Shown: one piece after another, positions 1 to 7,794 of the stretch | Layout of the letters: each line of letters begins with the position of its first letter | How positions within the stretch are numbered: position 1 is the stretch's first letter | Source: Paenibacillus xylanexedens | Lineage (GTDB): Bacteria; Bacillota; Bacilli; Paenibacillales; Paenibacillaceae | Assembly (NCBI RefSeq): GCF_017874615.1 | Contig: NZ_JAGIKV010000018.1 | Span: forward strand, 87,926-151,925 | Length of the DNA: 64,000 bases | Direction: 5' to 3' | Program-made: the position numbers and the translations under genes | The notes under the pieces: model-generated | What the model saw: the letters and a program-made list of their open reading frames with translations, nothing else | Database searches by the model: none | What the model was told of the DNA's origin: nothing

Positions 1-1030
1 CGTCCTCGTCCAGAATGGCGTCCATGCCGGCAAGGCCGTAATATCCATCTCGATACAAGGCTGCTCCAATTCGCATGGCCGCTTCGCGAATGACCTCAAG
101 TTGAACATCGTTGAGCCGAGAAGGCATGAGATGCCCCTGATGTACGCCTTGCTCTACCAACGATTCCTTTACGCCAAGAAACTCAACTCCGCCGGATCGA
201 TCGATGAGAATCTGGTAATTCAGGTCACAGATTTTATCAATCCATTGTTCAAGCACGTAGTTGATTTGTCGAATTCCTTTTTTGCTAGCCTGTTTCTCCA
301 GCATGCTCATGCATTTGTGGAACCTGGCTTCATCGGCAATGACGGTAATTCCCTTACCTGACACACCCATGGAGTCCTTCAGCACAAGCCGTCCACCCTG
401 CTCTAGCACAGACTTCAACTGATCGAAACCGGACACCAGTTCATCCAAAGACGTGCATTCAACGCCTGGGATCTGACGAATACCCAGCTCTGCGTTGAGA
501 CGGCGGGAATACCCCTTGTCATTGACCTTGCGGAAGATATCTGAAGATGGAACAGCCAGCGGAATGCCGGTCAGCCGTGAGAATTCCTCTTCCTGGTCCG
601 AGGTACCAAAGGGAACCAGATAAGCATTTGTTCCAGCAGCCTGTGACAGCTCTCGCAGCTTGTCCACCGTTTTTGGACAATGCAGAAGATTCGCGGTAAT
701 ATTCATCGCCGGATCATTGTGCTCCACCGTTATGCATCGGGAGCGACCAAACCCAAGCGCCTGTGCATCTGCCATGAATTCCTGATTCGGCGTATCCTTG
801 AGCAGGATGATATCGTTCTCTCCAGCAAGGAAAACACCCAGTTCCTCCATCCGATTAACAACGTCCGCAGCCGAGCCTATGCTTAATGAGGGCAGCTTGA
901 GAATGCCCGTTTCACTCCAGTACTCCTCTACCTCAAAATTGTTAAGATACACAAAAGTAACGTCATGCTGGCCCGTTAACGCCCACTTGAGCTTGCTCGA
1001 AAAATCCGTCAATACGGTGGTCACGGACAT
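1..1030 (-). CDS. ATP-grasp carboxylate-amine ligase-like protein (partial, C-terminus beyond window)
   Basis: Read on the minus strand from ATG at 1030, this frame stays open to the left edge (343 codons). A strong GGAGG site lies 6-9 bases upstream. The middle holds an ATP-grasp nucleotide-binding loop, KDSMGVSGKGITVI, followed by the central beta strand NYVLEQWIDK and the region NYQILIDRSGG, typical of the ATP-grasp fold that joins a carboxylate to an amine or thiol through an acyl phosphate. Its first 68 bases overlap the end of the KAS III-like gene, so the two are translationally coupled. Next to a repeat peptide gene it may ligate amino acids or close amide or ester links on that peptide; this is inferred from context. 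The substrate cannot be read from the sequence. Confidence 0.8.
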   Translation of the reverse strand, partial: MSVTTVLTDFSSKLKWALTGQHDVTFVYLNNFEVEEYWSETGILKLPSLSIGSAADVVNRMEELGVFLAGENDIILLKDTPNQEFMADAQALGFGRSRCITVEHNDPAMNITANLLHCPKTVDKLRELSQAAGTNAYLVPFGTSDQEEEFSRLTGIPLAVPSSDIFRKVNDKGYSRRLNAELGIRQIPGVECTSLDELVSGFDQLKSVLEQGGRLVLKDSMGVSGKGITVIADEARFHKCMSMLEKQASKKGIRQINYVLEQWIDKICDLNYQILIDRSGGVEFLGVKESLVEQGVHQGHLMPSRLNDVQLEVIREAAMRIGAALYRDGYYGLAGMDAILDED

Positions 1031-1973
1031 TCCCTCCTATTCCTGCATATTGCATCACTGCTACGCTGAATGTAACCCCAAGTCCGACCGTAACAAGCAG
1101 ATAATACTCCTCTGGTCGCAACAACTTCTGCTCTAGAATGGCTTGCAGATTAATAAATGGGTCCGAACAGAAACAATGTCCGATTTCCTGTACGTTGGAC
1201 GTATATATTCGTTCAAGGGGATAGGATAAACGGATAGCCACCTTCTTCCACGAGGATAGATTCACATTGTGTGGGACGATGTATCGAATATCCTGCAGTG
1301 TCAGACCCGCCTGCTCCACGGCTGCAACAATGGCTTCACATAACCGAGGCGTGTAGATTTCCTGAAACTCCCTTAGAATCTGCGGGGTTCCCGTTAGTAC
1401 ATTACAGAATTGGCCCAGGGTAACACTCGTGAGTCCAACGACACGACTTCCGTTGCCCTTGTTGCCCACCAGCACGGCGGCTGATGCCTCTCCCATCACG
1501 GTGGTATTGGGGATTAATTGCACAACTGGACTAAAGGTTTTTTCACCTGTCAAAATTAAAATATGATCATCCGCTTCCAATGAAGGCAGCAATGTCTCGG
1601 CAACATTCAGGGCGATCAAGCCCGATGCACAGTTCTGCTGCGTAAGCGAAAACGCGATGGCATGCTGCAACCCGTAAGTCCGTTTCAGGGCTTGCAAAAC
1701 TTTCATAGGAAAGGGGAAATTTTCCTGAATTGTGTGGCAATAAATGATATACTTGATCGAGTTAGGAGCTACCTCAGGGTTATTCACCACCTGGGTTAAT
1801 ACACGTCCAAGCAACGAAGCCAGATCTCCATCCCTGTCTTGCCGAACCTGTTTTAAACCGTGAATTTTTTCCAGTACCTTCGTCTGGGCATTATTGAGTC
1901 CCAGCACCTCGTTCAGTTCCCTGATCGGCACAATGTGCTCCGGAATGTAAGACCATATTTGCTTGATATGCAT
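963..1973 (-). CDS. 3-oxoacyl-ACP synthase III (KAS III)-like condensing enzyme
   Basis: A 336-residue protein from ATG at 1973 (GAGGTG about 10 bases upstream; a longer GTG start at 1997 is less well placed). It has the FabH-type thiolase fold: active-site Cys in QQNCASG (residue 115) and His in VPHNVN (residue 235). The third member of the FabH triad, Asn in a GN motif, is replaced by His in EIGHCFCSDP. This fits a specialised acyl transferase or condensing enzyme of secondary metabolism better than housekeeping FabH. It sits between the repeat peptide gene and the ATP-grasp gene, overlapping the latter. Acylation of the peptide or supply of an acyl building block are both possible; neither is shown. 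Confidence 0.82.
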   Translation of the reverse strand: MHIKQIWSYIPEHIVPIRELNEVLGLNNAQTKVLEKIHGLKQVRQDRDGDLASLLGRVLTQVVNNPEVAPNSIKYIIYCHTIQENFPFPMKVLQALKRTYGLQHAIAFSLTQQNCASGLIALNVAETLLPSLEADDHILILTGEKTFSPVVQLIPNTTVMGEASAAVLVGNKGNGSRVVGLTSVTLGQFCNVLTGTPQILREFQEIYTPRLCEAIVAAVEQAGLTLQDIRYIVPHNVNLSSWKKVAIRLSYPLERIYTSNVQEIGHCFCSDPFINLQAILEQKLLRPEEYYLLVTVGLGVTFSVAVMQYAGIGGNVRDHRIDGFFEQAQVGVNGPA

Positions 1974-2094
1974 CGGCTTCAGACACCTCGTTATCACTAA
2001 CGTACGAATCTCACTGAAATATAGGGAGATAAAGAGCTTCCGCAGAAGCTCCCATCTATGAATCTAGCGTAATACGAAAAGTAAGTAGGAAAAA

Positions 2095-2286
2095 TCAGGC
2101 ACGAGCCGCCGCTGCACGAGCTGCTACAGCACGAGCCGCTACAGCACGGGCTTCAACTGCGCGAGCGGAAACCGCGCGTGCACTGACTTCACGTGCCTCG
2201 CCCAGTCCACTCGTTTCCAATTGTGCTGCTTCAACTTCTTTGCGCTTCAGTTGCTCCAGTGTAATGGGAGTCGCTTTAATGACCAT
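2095..2286 (-). CDS. 63-residue Ala/Arg pentapeptide-repeat peptide, candidate precursor of a modified peptide
   Basis: The ATG at 2286 has an excellent AAAGGAGG site. Residues 1-29 look like a charged leader (MVIKATPITLEQLKRKEVEA...). From residue 30 the protein is seven tandem five-residue units of pattern x-A-R-A-V: EAREV, SARAV, SARAV, EARAV, AARAV, AARAA and a terminal AARA. At DNA level these are 15-bp repeats. There is no signal peptide, Cys, Ser/Thr-rich core or classic graspetide motif. It is the first gene of a set with a KAS III-like and an ATP-grasp enzyme, and a TPR regulator is divergent, an arrangement like that of ribosomally made, enzyme-modified peptides. The alternative is a small structural protein of low complexity. 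I do not recognise a named family. Confidence 0.65.
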   Translation of the reverse strand: MVIKATPITLEQLKRKEVEAAQLETSGLGEAREVSARAVSARAVEARAVAARAVAARAAAARA

Positions 2287-2470
2287 TCATATCTCCTCCT
2301 TTCATCTTGGATACTCTGATTCTATAATCTCCCAAATTGGATTTAAACTGTAAATGGAGGTAAATGAACCTCTCACTCTCCTTACCCCTGCTTCTGCACG
2401 TTCGATGGACCCAACATACCAATCACATCTCCATTCCAATCAAACTATATTCAAGGGACGGTGAACGATC
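2287..2470. promoter_or_regulatory. Divergent control region between peptide cluster and XRE/TPR regulator
   Basis: A 184-bp gap between two divergent start codons. On the minus strand TTTAAA (-35-like) and TAGAAT (-10-like) lie 17 bases apart upstream of the peptide gene's AAAGGAGG site. The plus-strand regulator would be read from the same gap. No clear long palindrome was seen. The regulator may control the peptide cluster from here. Confidence 0.35.
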
Positions 2471-3721
2471 ATGCTCGGACCCAAAATCCGGCAAATCCGG
2501 GAGCAGCTTGGACTGTCTCAGAAGCAACTGGCAGGTGAGGATATGACGCGTTCTTACATCAGCCTTATCGAAAAAGGCAGGGCCGTTCCCTCGCAGCGTA
2601 TGTTGAAAATTATTGCCAGAAGGCTCAATACACCCATGGAGTTTTTTTTGGGAGGAAGTGCATCGACAGATTCGGATATTGGTGAGGCTGTATTGGAAAA
2701 GGCCAAAGCCTGTTACGCCGAGCAGAATGATTCTGCCTGCATCCGCATAGCTCATAAAGTGCTGACACTGACGGAGGATACATCGGATCAGTCTGAAGCC
2801 TACCTGCTCATTTTGCGAAGTCACAACAGACTTGGGGATTATCGACAAGCCTTGGATGAAGGGGAAAACGCAGCATTTACGGTCATTCGAACGGGGGACA
2901 GGGAACGTATTGTTGAATATTATCTGGAAATGGGGAGAGCGGCTTTTCATGCAGAGCTGTTTCATGCTGCCCGGAAACATTATGAACAGGCGTATACGTA
3001 CAGCAGCAGACTCAAACATCTACAGGAAGAACACATCCAATCGCTGACCTTTCTTGGCACAACTCATTTAAGACTAGGCAATGTGAATGAGGGGTTGAAC
3101 TACTATCTCAAAGCGGAGAAGGAAGCCCAGATGGCCGGACAACCGGAACTGTATGGCGAGATTACGCTGGGTTTGGGCAAAGCCTATTATATGTCCGAAC
3201 AGGACGGACACATGCTGTTAAGTTATGACTGGACCAAGAGATCCGTACAGGCCTATAAACAGGCGAGCAGCGAATCCTACGTTCTGGCACTCCACAACCT
3301 CGCCGTGATCCAGCTTCATATGGGGCAAAAAAAAGAAGCCCTCCCCTTGCTGGATGAATGCGCACGAATTTACGATAAACGCAATCTTCCCCACAAGAAG
3401 GCTTCCATATTGGAGGAAATCAGTAAAATTTATCTGGAGCAACGCGAGCCAGAACAGGCAGAGGCCATCATCAAAGAAGCCCTTCAACTGCTGGATCAGC
3501 AAGATGAAGGGATGCTTCGTGCCAAACTGTATCGCTTGCTTGGTATTGTATTTCATGAGAAAAACAACAGCAATGAAGGTTATTATTTTCTAAGAATGAG
3601 TCACGATCTGCTTAAACGCATCTCTGCAAACCGCGAGGCTGACATCAGCCAACAACTTCTTCTGCTAAGCCTTCAGGATCGTAAAATGAACTACGACGAC
3701 TATAAGTCATTGATCAAATAA
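2471..3721 (+). CDS. XRE-family HTH regulator with TPR domain (RRNPP-like)
   Basis: A 416-residue cytoplasmic regulator. Residues 3-60 form an XRE-type helix-turn-helix (IRQIREQLGLSQKQLAG, then SYISLIEKGRAVPS). The remainder is a chain of tetratricopeptide-like helical pairs (for example YLKAEKEAQMAGQPELYGEI and EAYLLILRSHNRLGDYRQAL). Length and layout match RRNPP receptors such as PlcR, NprR and the Paenibacillus Alo receptors, in which the TPR part binds a short re-imported peptide. It is divergent from the alanine/arginine repeat peptide cluster and convergent with a small secreted peptide gene at 3851-4060. Control of the cluster in response to a peptide is inferred from that arrangement. 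Confidence 0.82.
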   Translation: MLGPKIRQIREQLGLSQKQLAGEDMTRSYISLIEKGRAVPSQRMLKIIARRLNTPMEFFLGGSASTDSDIGEAVLEKAKACYAEQNDSACIRIAHKVLTLTEDTSDQSEAYLLILRSHNRLGDYRQALDEGENAAFTVIRTGDRERIVEYYLEMGRAAFHAELFHAARKHYEQAYTYSSRLKHLQEEHIQSLTFLGTTHLRLGNVNEGLNYYLKAEKEAQMAGQPELYGEITLGLGKAYYMSEQDGHMLLSYDWTKRSVQAYKQASSESYVLALHNLAVIQLHMGQKKEALPLLDECARIYDKRNLPHKKASILEEISKIYLEQREPEQAEAIIKEALQLLDQQDEGMLRAKLYRLLGIVFHEKNNSNEGYYFLRMSHDLLKRISANREADISQQLLLLSLQDRKMNYDDYKSLIK

Positions 3722-3850
3722 AGCGGATGCGTTCTTCATCTAACAACTGAGGACACGGGAAAACAAAATGATGGAGTTCAGGGTCTCTTCAACTAGAGGC
3801 CTTAATTCCGGGAATACATGGTGACAAGGCATAGGATCATCTTAAACCGC

Positions 3851-4060
3851 TCATCGAGTAGGAACAGGATCATTCAGATCAAGCAGCGTTTCCGTAGATA
3901 CGGCATGTTTTTGTCCCTGCTGACCACTAAACTTAGCCGATCCTGCATATGCCTCCGAAACATGAAGCTGTCCTGCAATAAAAGGTAGAAGCATGATAGT
4001 AACCATGCAGAGTTCACTTGCCGTTGTAACGAATTTGCTTCCTTTACTCTCCATGCTCAT
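3851..4060 (-). CDS. Small secreted peptide, possible signalling pro-peptide
   Basis: A 69-residue ORF with GAGGAG five bases before its ATG. The N-terminus is short and basic (ESKGSK), followed by a hydrophobic stretch (MVTIMLLPFIAG) and an A-Y-A signal-peptidase-like site near residue 39. The remaining 30 residues are hydrophilic and end in LNDPVPTR. This is the layout of Phr/PapR/AloP-type pheromone precursors, and its neighbour is a TPR regulator of the receptor class. Against that, it is convergent with the receptor gene rather than directly downstream on the same strand, and it is longer than most such precursors. It may also be an unrelated small exported protein. Confidence 0.5.
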   Translation of the reverse strand: MSMESKGSKFVTTASELCMVTIMLLPFIAGQLHVSEAYAGSAKFSGQQGQKHAVSTETLLDLNDPVPTR

Positions 4061-4189
4061 CTCTCCTCATGTTTATAATTGGGCAGCATAATCCACCATC
4101 GATTCCTGGCAACCTAAGACGTATTTTACGGATAATCGCAATGACTTTAAACACGTTAATCCCCATTTACCTCCACTTGCACAACCATT

Positions 4190-4609
4190 TCACGGATAAA
4201 AGGTCATATGAGCTTTGTCTTCGCGATAATAATCCAGCCTTTGCTTCATCGTACCTGTATGCAGTTCGAACAGATGACCATCCGGATCGGTAAAATATAC
4301 AGATGCTGCATCCCGTGGATCTCTTGGCCTTCCGGGAAGAATGTCCGCCCCGGCTGCTCGCAGCTGTTGCACAGACGCATCGAACTCCTCTTCTGTAACG
4401 GTAAATGCAATATGGGTATAGGTTCGTTCCGTATAGTTGCGAATAACATCCTCCTGATTCAAGGCGATCCACAGACCGGCAAGCTCAAAATACGCCAGTT
4501 TGCGTCCTTTCACCTGAATCTGGGCACCGAGAGCCTGCTCATAAAAGGTAATGGACCGCTCCAGATTGGATACGGAAAAACACAAATGATTGATTCCCTG
4601 AATATTCAT
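4190..4609 (-). CDS. fosB: FosB metallothiol transferase (fosfomycin resistance)
   Basis: A 139-residue vicinal-oxygen-chelate protein, the usual size of FosB. It keeps the family features: INHLCFSVSNLERSITFYE at the N-terminus with the first metal His, YTHIAFTV with the second, and the C-terminal FTDPDGHLFELHTGT with the metal Glu, followed by RLDYYREDKAHMTFY. FosB opens the epoxide of fosfomycin by adding bacillithiol (or L-cysteine) with a divalent metal. The gene is single and divergent from the SDR gene at 4765. FosB is a common chromosomal gene in Bacillus relatives, so acquired resistance need not be assumed. Confidence 0.95.
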   Translation of the reverse strand: MNIQGINHLCFSVSNLERSITFYEQALGAQIQVKGRKLAYFELAGLWIALNQEDVIRNYTERTYTHIAFTVTEEEFDASVQQLRAAGADILPGRPRDPRDAASVYFTDPDGHLFELHTGTMKQRLDYYREDKAHMTFYP

Positions 4610-4764
4610 GTGGCTCCTGACACCTCCATCGATTTAAGGATCTATCCTTATTATGGTATATTCTCTGCAAAAAACAACCGCTCTACTGCCTCCTCTCGCA
4701 CCTTCTTCTGGGCGAATGCATAGGTTATCCGTATCAATGAACGCTCGAGGAGGATGTAAAGCAC

Positions 4765-5664
4765 ATGAATCCTGTCTATCCTTTTTATGGTGAGAAAACG
4801 GTGTGCAAAGAGCAAAAGCTGGCATTCCCACCCCAGCATCAGGACCAGCAACCCGGTCTGGAAACCCTGATGGTGCCTGAACCGATCAGTGAAGATCCTG
4901 CCTATATCGGTAGCTGCAAACTCCAAGGTAAAGTTGCCATTATTACGGGTGGCGACAGTGGAATCGGCCGGGCGACCGCCATTGCTTTTGCCAAGGAAGG
5001 TGCGGATATTGTCATTGCTTATCTATATGAAGTGACAGATGCCGAAAGGACTCGCGAGCGGATCGAAGAACTCGGACAGCGCTGTCTCTTAATCGAGATT
5101 GATCTCCGCTTAAAGAAAAACTGTGAAGCCGTCATTCGCACAACCATGGAAACCTACGGGAAGATCGATATTCTGGTCAACAATCATGGCGTACAGTATG
5201 TGCAGCCAAGCATCGTTGATATTACAGAGGAACAGCTGTATCACACCTTTCAGACAAATGTGTTCGCCTATTTCTTTCTGATCCAGGCCGCGCTGCCGCA
5301 TCTATGCAAAGGTGCCTCCATCATCAATACAGCTTCTATTACAGCATATAAAGGTAACATTCAGTTAATCGACTATTCCTCCACCAAAGGAGCTGTCGTG
5401 TCGCTGACACGTGTACTCTCCCAATCGCTCGCTGCACAGGGAGTCCGCGTGAATTCCGTTGCTCCTGGCCCCATCTGGACACCGCTCATTCCTGCCAGTT
5501 TCTCGGCGGAGGATGTGCAGGTATTTGGAACGGAAACGCCTATGGGTCGAGCTGGTCAGCCTTACGAACTGGCGGCAGCTTACGTCTATCTCGCCTCCCG
5601 CGATTCATCCTACGTCACAGGTGAATGCATTCATGTAAATGGCGGCGATATGGTAACGACCTAG
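4765..5664 (+). CDS. SDR family oxidoreductase (YhxC/YhdF-like)
   Basis: A 299-residue short-chain dehydrogenase with an N-terminal extension of about 45 residues before the Rossmann fold, as in the YhdF/YhxC general-stress group. Visible motifs are the NAD(P) loop TGGDSGIGRA, the NNHG motif, the catalytic Ser in NTASIT, YSSTK with the catalytic Tyr and Lys, and PGPIWTPL near the C-terminus. GAGGAGG precedes the ATG. The substrate is unknown. It stands alone between fosB (divergent) and the gamma-glutamyltransferase, which starts about 150 bp downstream on the same strand. Confidence 0.9.
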   Translation: MNPVYPFYGEKTVCKEQKLAFPPQHQDQQPGLETLMVPEPISEDPAYIGSCKLQGKVAIITGGDSGIGRATAIAFAKEGADIVIAYLYEVTDAERTRERIEELGQRCLLIEIDLRLKKNCEAVIRTTMETYGKIDILVNNHGVQYVQPSIVDITEEQLYHTFQTNVFAYFFLIQAALPHLCKGASIINTASITAYKGNIQLIDYSSTKGAVVSLTRVLSQSLAAQGVRVNSVAPGPIWTPLIPASFSAEDVQVFGTETPMGRAGQPYELAAAYVYLASRDSSYVTGECIHVNGGDMVTT

Positions 5665-5816
5665 GCTAGTGTGGAATATGGGTGATATCGTTGCTGATGT
5701 CAGGTTGGATTTGGCAGGTGTGGCAGGATATCGGTTGTCCGGTTGCGAAGAGGATTAGGAGTATGATCCGGTTATACCGGAGCCTGACATCTTGCGACAA
5801 GGAGCTGAACAACCTG

Positions 5817-7427
5817 ATGAACTTCGATCCACTCTACCAACCGTACCCCTCTTACCGCGTGCCTGTGTATGCCAAGCAAGGCATGGTCGCCACGTCTCAG
5901 CCACTGGCTGCACAAGCAGGTCTCGATGTATTGAAAAAAGGCGGCAATGCCATCGATGCCGCCATTGCAACTGCGGCAGCACTCACCGTGCTGGAGCCAA
6001 CGTCCAATGGCATTGGCGGCGATGCTTTTGCCCTCGTCTGGACCGAGGGCAAACTGCATGGCCTGAATGCCAGCGGCCCTGCGCCTCAGGGCATATCCAT
6101 TGAGGCGCTTCAAGCGGCAGGCTATACGGAGATGCCGAAGCTCGGGGTTGTTCCGGTGACGGTGCCTGGCGCACCGGCGGGTTGGGCTGAGCTGAGCCGC
6201 CGTTTTGGGCGGCTCACGCTGTCGGAAGCGCTGGAACCGGCCATCCGCTATGCGGAGGAAGGTTACCCGCTTGCGCCTGGGCTGGCCCGCCACTGGGCAA
6301 GGGCAGCCGAGATCTATGCACGCCAGGGTGATGCGGAGGCAGGGCGTGCGTGGTTTGAGACATTTGCTCCAGGCGGGCGTGTTCCCGCAGCTGGAGAGAT
6401 ATGGCGCTCGCCGGATCATGCGGCGACTTTGCGCCAGATTGGCGAGAGCGAAGCGCGAGACTTTTACGAAGGAGAACTGGCAGAGCGCATTCATTCCTTT
6501 ATGGCAGAGCACGGTGGTTATCTGACTCGCGAAGATCTGGCGGCATTCCAGCCCGAGTGGGTTGATCCCATCTCCGTCTCCTATCGTGGTTACGATGTAT
6601 GGGAGATTCCGCCGAATGGACAAGGATTGATTGCTCTGGCGGCGCTTAATCTCCTGAAGGGATATGATTTTGACGAGAAAGAATCCGTTCTTGCATATCA
6701 TCAGCAGCTCGAAGCCATGAAACTGGCATTTGCCGATGGGGAGAAATATATTACTGAAGAACGCAAAATGGGTGTGACGGTGGAGGAACTGCTGTCCGAG
6801 GCATACGCGGAAGAACGGCGCAAACTCATTGGGGATACCGCACGAGCACCTGAGGCAGGTGATCCACGTGCAAGTGGAACAGTGTATCTGGCTACGGCTG
6901 ATGGTGAAGGCAACATGGTTTCGTTTATCCAGAGTAACTATATGGGCTTCGGGTCTGGATTGGTTGTTCCGGGGACAGGCATTGCTTTGCAAAACCGCGG
7001 ACATAACTTCTCACTGGACCCGAATCATGCCAACGCCCTGGAGCCGGGCAAACGGACGTATCACACGATTATTCCGGGGTTCCTCACCCGTGGCAGTGAA
7101 GCGGTTGGGCCATTCGGTGTCATGGGTGGTTTCATGCAGCCGCAAGGTCATGTGCAGGTGGTCATGAATACGGTCGATTATCATCTGAACCCACAGGCCG
7201 CCTTGGATTCTCCGCGCTGGCAGTGGACGAAGGGCAAAACAATTCTCGTGGAACCGGGTTTCCCGCAGCATATCGCTCAGGCACTCGTCCGCAAGGGACA
7301 TGATATTCAAGTGGCACTCGATCCATCCCAGTTTGGACGCGGTCAGATCATCTGGCGCAACCCGGACAATGGCGTATTATGCGGGGGTACGGAAACCCGA
7401 GCGGATGGCTCGATTGCGGCTTGGTAA
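5817..7427 (+). CDS. Gamma-glutamyltransferase family protein (YwrD-like)
   Basis: A 536-residue protein from ATG at 5817 (AAGGAG 12 bases upstream); an upstream start at 5682 would add about 45 unrelated residues. It has the N-terminal nucleophile hydrolase fold of gamma-glutamyltransferases: an N-terminal part GGNAIDAAIATAAALTVLEP and GIGGDAFA, and the processing site before the catalytic Thr in ASGTVYLATADGEGNMVSF. There is no signal peptide, so it is probably cytoplasmic like B. subtilis YwrD rather than a secreted Ggt. It would cleave or transfer gamma-glutamyl groups from glutathione-like substrates. Local GC is higher than in the flanks. A perfect terminator follows at 7487. Confidence 0.9.
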   Translation: MNFDPLYQPYPSYRVPVYAKQGMVATSQPLAAQAGLDVLKKGGNAIDAAIATAAALTVLEPTSNGIGGDAFALVWTEGKLHGLNASGPAPQGISIEALQAAGYTEMPKLGVVPVTVPGAPAGWAELSRRFGRLTLSEALEPAIRYAEEGYPLAPGLARHWARAAEIYARQGDAEAGRAWFETFAPGGRVPAAGEIWRSPDHAATLRQIGESEARDFYEGELAERIHSFMAEHGGYLTREDLAAFQPEWVDPISVSYRGYDVWEIPPNGQGLIALAALNLLKGYDFDEKESVLAYHQQLEAMKLAFADGEKYITEERKMGVTVEELLSEAYAEERRKLIGDTARAPEAGDPRASGTVYLATADGEGNMVSFIQSNYMGFGSGLVVPGTGIALQNRGHNFSLDPNHANALEPGKRTYHTIIPGFLTRGSEAVGPFGVMGGFMQPQGHVQVVMNTVDYHLNPQAALDSPRWQWTKGKTILVEPGFPQHIAQALVRKGHDIQVALDPSQFGRGQIIWRNPDNGVLCGGTETRADGSIAAW

Positions 7428-7486
7428 AACTCGCTTAATTTTTATAATAGGATGATCACCTTATCATCCGTATAGGGTGAAATTTT

Positions 7487-7532
7487 AAGGCACAACAGAG
7501 ATGATTCATGTCATCTCTGTTGTGCCTTTTTT
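7487..7532 (+). terminator. Rho-independent terminator after the gamma-glutamyltransferase gene
   Basis: A 17-bp stem (GGCACAACAGAGATGA against its complement) with a four-base loop is followed by six T. A smaller hairpin, GGATGA..TCATCC, lies just upstream at 7450-7469. Confidence 0.9.
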
Positions 7533-7657
7533 CGACTTCTAACATCAGTAAACAACATACTGTAGATATTTATGTACCCTTTTAACCAAAGAAATGTAAA
7601 AATAATGTGTAATTCATGAAAAATATTTATTTTTTCGTAAATTTTCACTACATACCA

Positions 7658-7685
7658 TAAATCACAGTGCCTTTCTGACCGATAT
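7658..7685 (+). promoter_or_regulatory. Sigma-D-type promoter upstream of the lipoprotein-chemoreceptor pair
   Basis: TAAA at 7658-7661, a 16-base spacer and ACCGATAT at 7678-7685. This is one base from the sigma-D consensus TAAA-N15-GCCGATAT. Sigma-D drives motility and chemotaxis genes, which fits the methyl-accepting protein in the operon. Confidence 0.6.
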
Positions 7686-7794
7686 AGATAAAGGGAAATC
7701 CTCACCATACGTGTCATCATGTACACGTCATTCCCTGGAGCTAAGGAACCATGCAAAACAGAAAAATGCGACTACAGAAATGAGGGTACCACAC

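Noticed and set aside
5772..7004. 410-codon open frame on the minus strand
   Set aside because: Antisense shadow of the gamma-glutamyltransferase gene, whose protein has clear family motifs; the shadow has no ribosome site or recognisable domain.
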